Below, in pieces: positions 55,377-63,673 of a stretch of 64,000 nt of DNA. The number at the start of each line of letters is the position of its first letter. Position 1 is the stretch's first letter. The notes under the pieces are model-generated. The model had not been told where the DNA came from. It ran no database searches and was given only the letters and a program-made list of their open reading frames with translations. Origin of the DNA: Clostridium ganghwense (GTDB taxonomy: Bacteria; Bacillota; Clostridia; Clostridiales; Clostridiaceae); NCBI RefSeq assembly GCF_026735165.1, contig NZ_JAPQES010000001.1, positions 992,001-1,056,000 of the forward strand, written 5' to 3'. A program made the translations under genes and the position numbers.

Positions 55377-55487
55377 CATCTTTTCATTAATATTAATCTG
55401 TTCTTTACTTCATATTATTTCTCAACATTGAAACATTATAAATCCCCATGCAAATTAGAGACTGGAGAAATGTAATATAGACAATAT

Positions 55488-55527
55488 AAAAAGGAGAACT
55501 TCGTATAACTACGAAATTCTCCTTTTT
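55488..55527 (-). terminator. ridA terminator
   Basis: AAAAAGGAGAA...TTCTCCTTTTT with an inner CTTCGTA/TACGAA stem, just past the ridA stop. Confidence 0.92.
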
Positions 55528-55548
55528 ATCTTAAAATAAATTATAGTA

Positions 55549-55905
55549 CTACTTTACCGCTGCTATAACAGACATTTCTACTAAAATTTCTTCTCTAGCC
55601 ATCTTAGCTTCCACACAAGCTCTTGCAGGCTCAAAACCGTTTTCAACCCATGCATCCCAAACTTCGTTCATATCTTGAAACATAGACATATCTTTTAAAT
55701 AAATTGTTGTTGAAAGGACATGATGCTTATCTGATCCATATTTATTAAGCAACTCTTCAACTTTTTCAAGTACAACCTTAGTTTGTTCTTTGATACCCTT
55801 ATCAGCATCACCACAAGTTTGTCCACATAGATAGATTGTTCCATTATGTACTACTACACGACTCATTCTTCCTGTACCTTCATATCTCTTAATTTCCATA
55901 GTCAA
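55549..55905 (-). CDS. ridA: RidA-family protein
   Basis: 118 residues, shorter than the 124-130 of standard RidA. YjgF/YER057c fold with [40 protein letters not shown] and [11 protein letters not shown]; the conserved Arg (PARAC) and C-terminal Glu region (ILVEMSVIA) are present. RidA deaminates reactive enamine/imine intermediates from PLP enzymes. The start is TTG 55905 (6 bases from GGAGG) or ATG 55899. It has its own terminator, so it is a neighbour rather than a member of the DeoR operon. Confidence 0.85.
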   Translation of the reverse strand: MTMEIKRYEGTGRMSRVVVHNGTIYLCGQTCGDADKGIKEQTKVVLEKVEELLNKYGSDKHHVLSTTIYLKDMSMFQDMNEVWDAWVENGFEPARACVEAKMAREEILVEMSVIAAVK

Positions 55906-55972
55906 TTAAATCCTCCAATCTATGTAATACTTTTGTTAATTCAATTAATTATACTAAACTTAAATACTTATT

Positions 55973-56079
55973 TCAATTTTCTCTTTATCCTGATTTTGCA
56001 CTTCTATCTCTTCATCAAAAATTTTAAATATGCCCTTAACTTTAATTTGTAAGTAATAAAGCAAAAACCACACAAAACA
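55973..56079. repeat. Mosaic of two sequences found elsewhere in the window
   Basis: 55973-56045 is identical over 73 bp to 60736-60808 (the 3' coding end of the DUF5673-like gene). 56045-56079 is identical over 35 bp to 62713-62747 (just upstream of the CD3324-like gene). The two pieces abut at 56045, as if a copy of the 60.7-62.7 kb region had lost its 1.9 kb interior. Confidence 0.9.
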
Positions 56080-56083
56080 GTTC

Positions 56084-58981
56084 TCACTCTGTTCTAAAAA
56101 AGTTTTTCCTGTATACTTTCATATACGCCACTATTAATACACCCAATACAGGTATTAAAAAAAAATTATATGATTTTATATTAGAATATTGCTTAACATT
56201 GACATCTTTACTATTCGTATCTTTTGAAAAACTCATTTCATCTATATAATAATCTGTTTTTAAATGAGGATTTTCTATATAAATTTTTGCTGACTCAAGC
56301 TTTTTCCAAGATAAATTAACAGTATCACTAATCCTATTCCAATAATCATAAGCATTATCCTCTACTGTAAAGTACTCAGTAATACCATCGTGCTTTAATT
56401 CAATTTTAATATATGCCTTTATAGATTTATCCTTATGAGACTCTTTTTTTGAATTTACTTTAGAGTTTTTCTTTGATTTTACTGACATCCATGCGCTTAA
56501 GCTATACTTTCCAGGCCCATTTTTTTGTAAAACGGATGTTATATCTTGAACAACACTATCATCTTTAGATTTTTGATTCGTAATTTTAATAGCTTTTACT
56601 CCTTGATATACTTTTTCATTTTCTTCTTCTATTTGTGCATTACCATTTGCTTTCCAATTGTCTAAGCCTTTTTCAAAGTCATTATTTAAAAGCAATTCTT
56701 CTTTTGTATCCTTAGAATATACTGAAGAAGCTATATAAAGTATTATATCATTGTCATCTTTTATAAAATCTTTTCCATTTATAATCCAATTTTTATCTTT
56801 TCTTTCTTCATATTTATTCATAGTATTTCTTGCTATCCCTGCTAAATAAATTTGTTTAGAATTTTCAATATTTATTATAGAATCAATATTATCAACAACT
56901 GTAAAATATCCATATCCTCCAGTTATAGAAATATTGGAAGAATCCTTTATTTTTAGCAATTGATTCTGTTCCTCATATTTTATAGCATATATAGAAATAT
57001 TATTAGAATTTCTTACCTCCATCAGATAAGCTTTTTCAGTATTATTAACACCACATTGATAAATAGTCAAAGGATTAGTTACTCCATCAATAAGTACACG
57101 TCTATAATCTCCATGTATATTCCCACCTGACGAAGTTTTTACACTGGTATTAACCGCTACATTATAAAACTTTCCGCCTGCATTTTCTGTAAAAATCATC
57201 TCAGAATTTAAATAGTAATTATCTTTGTTTTCTTCAATAGAAGCAAATTGAACATCACGAAATACAGTATTATTTCCCCTTACTCTTAACATTGATACGT
57301 ACTTATTATTTGTAAGCCCTTTTGCCTGAGAAGATTCCTGTCTTAATATTGCAAAGTCAGACATAATAATATTTGCATCTTTATCATTAACAGTATCAAC
57401 AATAGCAGTATTTCCCAATATCTTAAAGTCTGGACTTTCATGAATTACAGAAATGTTTTTTCCAGCTCCAAATATTTTTGTTCCCTTTTTTAAAGTAATG
57501 GTACTCTTTACATGAAAATGCCCTCTAGGTATAAATATTGATTTACCAAAATTACCATTTCCTTCTGTTGTTGTATCATCAATTGCTTTTTGTATAGCTA
57601 CAGTGTCATCATCATCATTATTGTATGGAGTTGCACCATAATCAGTAACAATATTAACTTTATCTTCATCATCATATGAAGGCATTTTTACAGGCCAAAT
57701 ATGCTTATTAACAAAATCCTCCTTAGAATTTTCATTTAAAATATCATCATGGTATTGGACATCAGACTTTGAATTTCCATATTCTTTTCCATCTACATGT
57801 ATATATCCATTATTATCTTTAGGGGCAAAGGCATAATTATTTATCTTTTTCCAATTATTCTTATCTCCTTCTACATTTTCAATAGGAGGATTTTTAATAC
57901 CTGTATTTATAATTGTATCAGCCTTTACATAAACATTTTTTAATATCACATATTGATTATAGCTTTCAATTGCTTTTCCTTTATCACCTTTTACCTCTAT
58001 AGTACCATCAGTTAAAGTTACATGAGCACGACTTTGTTTTCCTCCTCTTTTTTCAATGGCTCCTCGCTCATCTACATAAACTGCACGATAATTTGAACTT
58101 GGCAACTGTGGACTTACAATTTTAAATCCAACCAAGTTAACAGGTGAATTTCTACTATCAACTATCTTTACCCCATATTCCTTCTGATTTTCAAGAACAA
58201 CTCCAGCTACAAGTGCCTCTGGAACATATGAATCACTTAAAATGCCAATATCTCCTCCACTAACCTTAACATTAATTATGCTACCTACCGCTCCTGGAAT
58301 CTTGTGTATTCCAGCATAGAATGATTTTCCAGTTATATTAATATCTTGAATGGTGCAATATTGTGCTCCATCCATTGAAATTGCACTATTTGGGGGATTA
58401 TTTCCCATATCTACATCTATGCCTCTAATTGTAGCTAAATAATGTTGGCTTCTATTTACAGCTTGAACACCTTCCAACCTTGAATCATAATACCTAAAAA
58501 GTAATAATATATTCTGATTAATATTACTGTTATCTTTTAAAACAATTTTCGGTCTCTGTTTACCTTTAGTAGAACCAACAAGTATATTTCCAAATTTTCT
58601 TTGACTCCCAGACTTTATGTTTTTATCTTTTTGTAACCAATCTGCTGGATATTGATTTAATACTAATTGTTTTGATACCAAATATGTGCCTTCAGGGAAA
58701 TATACAATAAGATTACTCACATATGCATCATCAATAGCTTTTTGAATAGCATCTGTATCATCAGTTATACCATCACCTTTAGCACTATATGGTTGTTTTG
58801 TAATATCAAGAAATCCATCTTGCCATGGATGATTAGATAAATGGTCTTTTAATCGTTGTGGAAATTTACTTACATCAATATTGTCATAATATTTCATAGT
58901 TCCAGCAAAAACATCGTTGAGTGGTGAAAGCATACTTATTACAATTAATATAATTAATATTTTTGACACTACTCTTTTCAT
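56084..58981 (-). CDS. Large secreted beta-helix protein (pectate-lyase-3 / GH55-like), membrane anchored
   Basis: 965 residues. Signal peptide 1-27 (ILIILIVISMLSPLNDVFA). Two Pectate_lyase_3-type beta-helix halves, each opened by the same motif: YSAKGDGITDDTDAIQKAIDDA (about 67-88) and GATPYNNDDDDTVAIQKAIDDT (about 450-471). After about 760, a carbohydrate-binding-like beta domain (LLNNDFEKGLDNWKANGNAQ, SLSAWMSVKSK) precedes a C-terminal membrane helix (FFLIPVLGVLIVAYMKV) with basic tail. It may bind or cleave an extracellular polysaccharide at the cell surface. No catalytic residues can be assigned. Confidence 0.75.
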   Translation of the reverse strand: MKRVVSKILIILIVISMLSPLNDVFAGTMKYYDNIDVSKFPQRLKDHLSNHPWQDGFLDITKQPYSAKGDGITDDTDAIQKAIDDAYVSNLIVYFPEGTYLVSKQLVLNQYPADWLQKDKNIKSGSQRKFGNILVGSTKGKQRPKIVLKDNSNINQNILLLFRYYDSRLEGVQAVNRSQHYLATIRGIDVDMGNNPPNSAISMDGAQYCTIQDINITGKSFYAGIHKIPGAVGSIINVKVSGGDIGILSDSYVPEALVAGVVLENQKEYGVKIVDSRNSPVNLVGFKIVSPQLPSSNYRAVYVDERGAIEKRGGKQSRAHVTLTDGTIEVKGDKGKAIESYNQYVILKNVYVKADTIINTGIKNPPIENVEGDKNNWKKINNYAFAPKDNNGYIHVDGKEYGNSKSDVQYHDDILNENSKEDFVNKHIWPVKMPSYDDEDKVNIVTDYGATPYNNDDDDTVAIQKAIDDTTTEGNGNFGKSIFIPRGHFHVKSTITLKKGTKIFGAGKNISVIHESPDFKILGNTAIVDTVNDKDANIIMSDFAILRQESSQAKGLTNNKYVSMLRVRGNNTVFRDVQFASIEENKDNYYLNSEMIFTENAGGKFYNVAVNTSVKTSSGGNIHGDYRRVLIDGVTNPLTIYQCGVNNTEKAYLMEVRNSNNISIYAIKYEEQNQLLKIKDSSNISITGGYGYFTVVDNIDSIINIENSKQIYLAGIARNTMNKYEERKDKNWIINGKDFIKDDNDIILYIASSVYSKDTKEELLLNNDFEKGLDNWKANGNAQIEEENEKVYQGVKAIKITNQKSKDDSVVQDITSVLQKNGPGKYSLSAWMSVKSKKNSKVNSKKESHKDKSIKAYIKIELKHDGITEYFTVEDNAYDYWNRISDTVNLSWKKLESAKIYIENPHLKTDYYIDEMSFSKDTNSKDVNVKQYSNIKSYNFFLIPVLGVLIVAYMKVYRKNFFRTE

Positions 58982-59342
58982 AAAAATCCCCCACTTTTTA
59001 TTAAATCTAAAACTTATTTATTATTATAAATCATAAGTGTGGGAAAAATATGTTATTACTATAAAATGCGAGTGTTGTCAGATATCTTAACAATATTTAA
59101 AATCTAACCAGCAGCAAGCAGAAACTTTTCAATTTATGCTATGACCCCTAAGGACGCAGCAATAATATATTTATCATTTTCCATGTAAAAAAACTAACAC
59201 AGATATTTTATTCCATGTTAGTTTCTCTAAAACTTATAAATTAATTTTTCAACTTTTTTACTTCATTTAAATACTTTTTCTTGCTCCTTTGATGCTTTAC
59301 TTTTTATAAAAGTTTTTCTTTTTTTGTTTTATTACTAAACTA
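58982..59342. other. Intergenic region with a terminator
   Basis: 361 bases. A hairpin AACTAACA...TGTTAGTT at 59192-59224 probably ends the methylase transcript. The remainder is AT-rich; 59100-59160 is noticeably richer in GC but shows no open frame with a ribosome binding site. Confidence 0.5.
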
Positions 59343-60491
59343 TTAAAATAAAGTTATAAAACACAAATATCCAAATTCCAAAACAGCATCACCAAAACCA
59401 TCTTCCAAAAATTCTATAACCGCTTCGGTATTGTTCCCAATAATTCTTGAAAAAGCTACAATATAATCTTTTATGTCTTCAGTATCTATTTCTTTATTTT
59501 TATTCATGCAATATTTCAAAAATATAGCATACCTTACTAATAAATATTCTAGTATAATCATTTGAAAAGAAATAATCATCTCCTCAATATCATCGCTGAG
59601 GCAGCTACTTAAAATCTTAGATACAATACAATTTTCAATTAGCTGATTATATTGTTCAAATAAACTTTTATAATCATGCCACTTAATTAAAAGATTTCCA
59701 ATTTTCATGTTTTCCGCAAAATCAGAAATATCTTTTAAAAGAATCTCTAAACTAGAAACTTCCTTATAATTCTGTATAATATCTAAAAATAGATAATTAA
59801 TTTCTTCAACTGAATCATTTATGTTTAACTCTATTTCCCGATATACATCTATAAGTTCTTGTATATACTCTCTGTTCTTATACTTTTCTAGTTCTTGTAA
59901 TAAATTATCTTCTCCAAAGTTTTCATTTTCTAAAATAGTTAATAGCATTTGAAAACTAATAATTAGCTTGTCTTCCAACAAAAAATTTTCCTGCTGAATA
60001 ATATTAACCACAGCTTCCCTGATTTTAAGTTCTAATAAATTACTTTTTAAATTAATATCATTTTCTGAAATCATATTTATTTTACCAGTTAAGTTGCTTA
60101 TAATATCTACTACTTCAGGACATGCACATGATAATAGAAGTTCCTTTCTATCTTCAAAGATATTCTCTATCCTTGGAAACATATGACATGTTAAAGATAG
60201 ATGCTCTTCTCCATGGCTTTTTACTATCTTGCATAAACCCTGTTTATCCAAAAACGGACATACTTCATTGGTTTCCTTATTTATAAAATACTCTTTTTTA
60301 TTTCCGCATTTTTTTATTTTTACATTATTTAAAATATAATTAGACTTATCATTTTCTTTTTTCCATTTATTATAGGTATCAGTATCTATACTAATGTCCC
60401 AACCTTCACAACATGTAAATCTGCATTTGTCAGCTATGCACTTAAACTTATCATAATTTGAAATTTTTAAGATATCTATTACTTTATTCAT
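59343..60491 (-). CDS. FliB-family lysine N-methylase-like protein
   Basis: 382 residues. The N-terminal cysteine pattern FKCIADKCRFTCCEGWDISID plus later CPFLDKQGLCKI, LTCHMFPRI and LSCACPEVV match the FliB family, whose Salmonella member methylates flagellin lysines and has a Cys-rich, probably Fe-S, N-terminus. The C-terminal 230 residues are helical. No flagellin or flagellar gene is nearby, so the target is uncertain. Monocistronic by context. Confidence 0.8.
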   Translation of the reverse strand: MNKVIDILKISNYDKFKCIADKCRFTCCEGWDISIDTDTYNKWKKENDKSNYILNNVKIKKCGNKKEYFINKETNEVCPFLDKQGLCKIVKSHGEEHLSLTCHMFPRIENIFEDRKELLLSCACPEVVDIISNLTGKINMISENDINLKSNLLELKIREAVVNIIQQENFLLEDKLIISFQMLLTILENENFGEDNLLQELEKYKNREYIQELIDVYREIELNINDSVEEINYLFLDIIQNYKEVSSLEILLKDISDFAENMKIGNLLIKWHDYKSLFEQYNQLIENCIVSKILSSCLSDDIEEMIISFQMIILEYLLVRYAIFLKYCMNKNKEIDTEDIKDYIVAFSRIIGNNTEAVIEFLEDGFGDAVLEFGYLCFITLF

Positions 60492-60585
60492 ATATATAAC
60501 TCCAATTTTTTATAATATTAGCTTAAACATTAATTAAGTAAGTATACTGTTCAACAAAAAAGTTTACGCTCTTTTTAGTTTACAA

Positions 60586-60708
60586 TCAAGTTGCATTACT
60601 ATATAAATTGCTCCATCTACTCCCCCCATCGCCTAAAAGACTACTATTTGCAGCATTCACAATTGCATCAACTTTTAACTTTGTAATATCTCCCTTAATT
60701 AAATTCAT
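60586..60708 (-). pseudogene. Truncated, frameshifted macrodomain gene
   Basis: The minus-strand frame from ATG 60708 reads [20 protein letters not shown] then NSSLLGDGG, the start of the YmdB/macrodomain family (ADP-ribose or O-acetyl-ADP-ribose binding). At the G6 run the family-like continuation GVDGAI lies in another frame, and within about 10 residues the similarity ends. The frame stops at 60586 after 40 codons; a working macrodomain needs about 160-170. The ATG overlaps the stop of the DUF5673-like gene (ATGA), so the pair was once coupled. Confidence 0.75.
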
Positions 60709-61199
60709 TCTTTCTTGAATTTCTGTAGTACTTCATCAATTTTCTCTTTATCCTGATTTTGCACTTCTATCTCTTCATCAAAAATTTTAAATATGCCCTT
60801 AACTTTAACTTGAATAGTATTTTGAGAGATCCATTGGTACTCTTTAAATCTATTCCACTTATAGAATCCACTACTAATTGATATTCCCTTTTCTCTTATT
60901 TTTGAATAATTTCTATCGGTTATAATCTTTTCAAGAGAAAATACTATCCAAAATATACTCAGCTTAATATTCTTTAAATATATTTCCTTATAACTTATAT
61001 AATTTATTATTTTAAAAAGCATAAAAATACTCCAAAAAACTAATATTACCGTCCAAAAAATAGATATATTTCTTTCATTATTTATCTTTAAAATAAGTTT
61101 TCCACGGTAATTTCCTATATTTAATTCTCTCAATATACAATAAAACTCTATTACAATCAAAATATACAGTGCAATTGTCCATCCCATTTTTACATACAT
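60705..61199 (-). CDS. DUF5673-like membrane protein
   Basis: 164 residues. Helices at about 8-25, 47-68 and possibly 78-90 ([34 protein letters not shown]) and a C-terminal cytosolic PH-like domain ([39 protein letters not shown]). Function unknown. Codons for its C-terminus (60736-60808) are repeated at 55973-56045. The first ATG lies directly after AAAGGA; an ATG four codons in is better spaced. Confidence 0.65.
   Translation of the reverse strand: MYVKMGWTIALYILIVIEFYCILRELNIGNYRGKLILKINNERNISIFWTVILVFWSIFMLFKIINYISYKEIYLKNIKLSIFWIVFSLEKIITDRNYSKIREKGISISSGFYKWNRFKEYQWISQNTIQVKVKGIFKIFDEEIEVQNQDKEKIDEVLQKFKKE
60736..60808. repeat. 73-bp repeat shared with 55973-56045
   Basis: Exact copy inside the 3' end of the DUF5673-like gene; this is probably the parental copy because the reading frame is intact here. 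Confidence 0.9.
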
Positions 61200-61282
61200 T
61201 CCTTTATCTTAAATGTTTATATTCCAATAAATTATATTTATAATCTACATTTTATTATACATCAATCACCTTATATTTGTAA

Positions 61283-62206
61283 TTATAGTTTATTAACTAT
61301 TGTATTCCATGTTAATTCTAAAACGCCTGTCATATTTGATGGCTCATTTGAAACGTATGTAATAACTGCATTTTTGTCTGGCAATATTACTACATAGTTG
61401 CCATACAATCCATCCATTCGATAAGAATTAGGATATGAATTCATCCATATTTGGTAACCGTATCCTTGTTTATGATCGGCAGTTGCGAAATATTCATTGA
61501 ATTCAGATGTATCAATTTGGCATTTCGTAGCTTGTATAATATATTCTGCAGGTATAAGTTGTTTTTTGTTCCATACACCATGATTAAGTAACAGTTGACC
61601 AAATTTTGATAATTCTCTTGCTGTTAAATATAGTCCTGAACATCCTAATGATATACCATTAACATCGCAATTCCATTTTGGATCAGATATTCCCAATGGT
61701 TGAAAAATACGAGGCATTAAATATTTTTTCAGACTATATCCAGTTGTAATACTAATAAGTTTTGAAAGCATATAAGTTGCAGCGTTATTATATAGAAAGT
61801 GTGTACCTGGTTCAAAAGTGACAGGTTCTTCAAAGAAAAGTTTGCTAATATCATCAAGTGACTTATTTTCATCCATTGCTTTCATCAAAGGACATCCTGC
61901 ATGTCCTGTACTCATACAAAGTAGATCATGAATGGTCATCTTTTTTAAATTATCATTTATCTGTATAATATCATCTTCAAAATAATCTACAATTTTGTCA
62001 TTCAGACTAAAATATCCCTCGTTTTCTGCAATACCAATTGCCATAGATGTAAATGTCTTACTTACAGACCATAGAAGGGTTGGTTTTTCTTCTTCAAAAT
62101 CATGTTCAGCAATTATATCCCCATCATTTCTTACGACCACATTAAGGACGTGAAGATTTTGCGTTTTAACTGATTTAATTAAATCATCTAATATGTAATT
62201 TTTCAT
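61283..62206 (-). CDS. Beta-lactamase-family serine hydrolase (class C / esterase-like)
   Basis: 307 residues. Catalytic SxxK as SVSK (about residue 47, in LLWSVSKTFTSMAIGIAE) and YxN as YNN (about 142, in FLYNNAATYMLSKL). The third KTG-type motif is not standard (QGYGYQIWMNSY then MDGLYGNYVVILPD). This is the pattern of Beta-lactamase-family esterases and D-amino-acid peptidases. There is no signal peptide, so it is probably cytosolic and unlikely to be a true beta-lactamase. Confidence 0.85.
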   Translation of the reverse strand: MKNYILDDLIKSVKTQNLHVLNVVVRNDGDIIAEHDFEEEKPTLLWSVSKTFTSMAIGIAENEGYFSLNDKIVDYFEDDIIQINDNLKKMTIHDLLCMSTGHAGCPLMKAMDENKSLDDISKLFFEEPVTFEPGTHFLYNNAATYMLSKLISITTGYSLKKYLMPRIFQPLGISDPKWNCDVNGISLGCSGLYLTARELSKFGQLLLNHGVWNKKQLIPAEYIIQATKCQIDTSEFNEYFATADHKQGYGYQIWMNSYPNSYRMDGLYGNYVVILPDKNAVITYVSNEPSNMTGVLELTWNTIVNKL

Positions 62207-62368
62207 TTTCTATTCTCCTTTTTTTACCACAAAACCACAATGTTTATAAAAATCAACTTAACGTATGTTTTCATTATAACTATATTAACCTTATTTTTTA
62301 TCATTTACCAAGTTCATAAACGATTCTGTATTAAAGTTGTTCATATTCATCCATAAAACTCCAATAAA

Positions 62369-62411
62369 AAATCGGTATTAAATTATCTAAATTGATAATA
62401 AATACCGATTT
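62369..62411. terminator. Terminator after the CD3324-like gene
   Basis: AAATCGGTATT...AATACCGATTT with an inner AATTATC/GATAAT stem, just past the stop at 62416. Confidence 0.85.
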
Positions 62412-62415
62412 ATAT

Positions 62416-62688
62416 TTATATGTCTTTTTGTTGTCTAATTATTCTTCTGATACTATGCTCAGTAAGATAATACTTTTGTGCAAGTTTTTTAATAGACATT
62501 CCTTCATTATAACTATTAAAAATTTCTATATTTCTCTTTTTTAAAATATCTCTTACACCACTATTTTCTCCCCAAGCTTTTTTATTTTCGCATTTTGTTG
62601 GTATATATAAATATCCACCCTCTATATGTTTTTGAATCAATTGAATAATATATTCTGGCAATATATTTTGTGCGTTTTCATATTTCAT
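62416..62688 (-). CDS. CD3324-family helix-turn-helix protein
   Basis: 90 residues starting MKYENAQNILPEYIIQLIQKH. WGENSGVRDILKKRN is followed by a C-terminal helix-turn-helix SYNEGMSIKKLAQKYYLTEHSIRRIIRQQ. This layout matches the small CD3324-type proteins of clostridia, related to the Mor activator HTH. The start is ATG 62688, 6 bases after AGGAGC. A DNA-binding role is likely; the target is unknown. Confidence 0.75.
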   Translation of the reverse strand: MKYENAQNILPEYIIQLIQKHIEGGYLYIPTKCENKKAWGENSGVRDILKKRNIEIFNSYNEGMSIKKLAQKYYLTEHSIRRIIRQQKDI

Positions 62689-62712
62689 ATTTTTGCTCCT
62701 ATTTACTTTATT

Positions 62713-62747
62713 ATTTGTAAGTAATAAAGCAAAAACCACACAAAACA
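62713..62747. repeat. 35-bp repeat shared with 56045-56079
   Basis: Exact 35-bp copy (ATTTGTAAGTAATAAAGC...) immediately upstream of the CD3324-like gene. Confidence 0.9.
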
Positions 62748-62892
62748 CCAGTTCCTAAATTAATCTAATAAATTAGGCCCTGAACAAATCCTTATTACGT
62801 TTGTTGTGTGTAGTCTTTGCCCAGAGCCAAAATACGCAGCATACTTTATCATATAATCCATTTATTTCTCCTCCATTTCCAACAAAAATTGC

Positions 62893-63645
62893 CTACAATT
62901 TTACATTAGGATTTAAGTATTGTTTTCTTTTTCCCGTCACACCCTTATAATCAATTGCCTTCTTTGGACAACTTTGAATACATGCCGCACATAATTCACA
63001 ATGATGATTCCAGTTTGGTTTACCATTAACCATTGTAATATTATTTACCGGGCATCTTTTTGCACACAAACCACATCCAATACAATTATTATCTACTGTA
63101 TAATATTGATCTGCTTCATGAAATTCATTGATATGTTTATAAAAATAATTACAACACACACGGTCTATAATAGCATGACTTTTCTCAATTTTGCATTCTT
63201 TTTTTATTTTTACACAGTCAGAAATATGGATGATTTTCTTTGCTTCTTTTGCAAATAGCTTCTCCTGAACCTTTTTGCTCTTTGCCCCATAACCAAAAAT
63301 ATAGTTACCAGGCATATTAATTAAGAACCCTGCTGACAATTTCACTCCATTCTCTTTTAAGATATCTTTACACTGATCAAGTGCTTTTCCTGGAAGTCCT
63401 CCATAATTTGCAATAGCGTAAATATATGTTTTATCTGAGACATCTAATTTTCGTAAAAAATCACAGATAATCAGTGGTAGTCCCCAATTATACACTGGAA
63501 AAACAATTCCAAGTGTGCTTCCATCTATTTTTCCTCTGGAATATTCTGTAATCTTATGAATTGTACATTCACCCAATTTTGCACTCAAATCATTAGCAAT
63601 CTGCAAACTGTTACCAGTTCCCGTAAAATAATATATCTTGTTCAT
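62893..63645 (-). CDS. EFR1-type flavodoxin-ferredoxin fusion
   Basis: 250 residues. N-terminal flavodoxin-like domain (YYFTGTGNSLQIANDLS, FMN phosphate loop TGTGNS at 8-13; PVYNWGLP; NYGGLPG). C-terminal 2[4Fe-4S] ferredoxin part with CIGCGLCAKRCP (about 190) and CELCAACIQSCP (about 216). It transfers electrons in the cytosol; partners are unknown. It follows the alpha/beta hydrolase gene after 28 bases, so the two are probably cotranscribed. Confidence 0.9.
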   Translation of the reverse strand: MNKIYYFTGTGNSLQIANDLSAKLGECTIHKITEYSRGKIDGSTLGIVFPVYNWGLPLIICDFLRKLDVSDKTYIYAIANYGGLPGKALDQCKDILKENGVKLSAGFLINMPGNYIFGYGAKSKKVQEKLFAKEAKKIIHISDCVKIKKECKIEKSHAIIDRVCCNYFYKHINEFHEADQYYTVDNNCIGCGLCAKRCPVNNITMVNGKPNWNHHCELCAACIQSCPKKAIDYKGVTGKRKQYLNPNVKL

Positions 63646-63673
63646 ATTATACCTCCAAAATTATTTTTCACTT

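Noticed and set aside
55549-55905. ridA as a member of the DeoR-controlled operon
   Set aside because: It has its own terminator at 55488-55527, and the deoR promoter lies downstream of that.
61283-62206. Antibiotic-inactivating beta-lactamase
   Set aside because: SxxK and YxN are present but there is no export signal and no clear KTG motif; esterase or peptidase relatives fit better.
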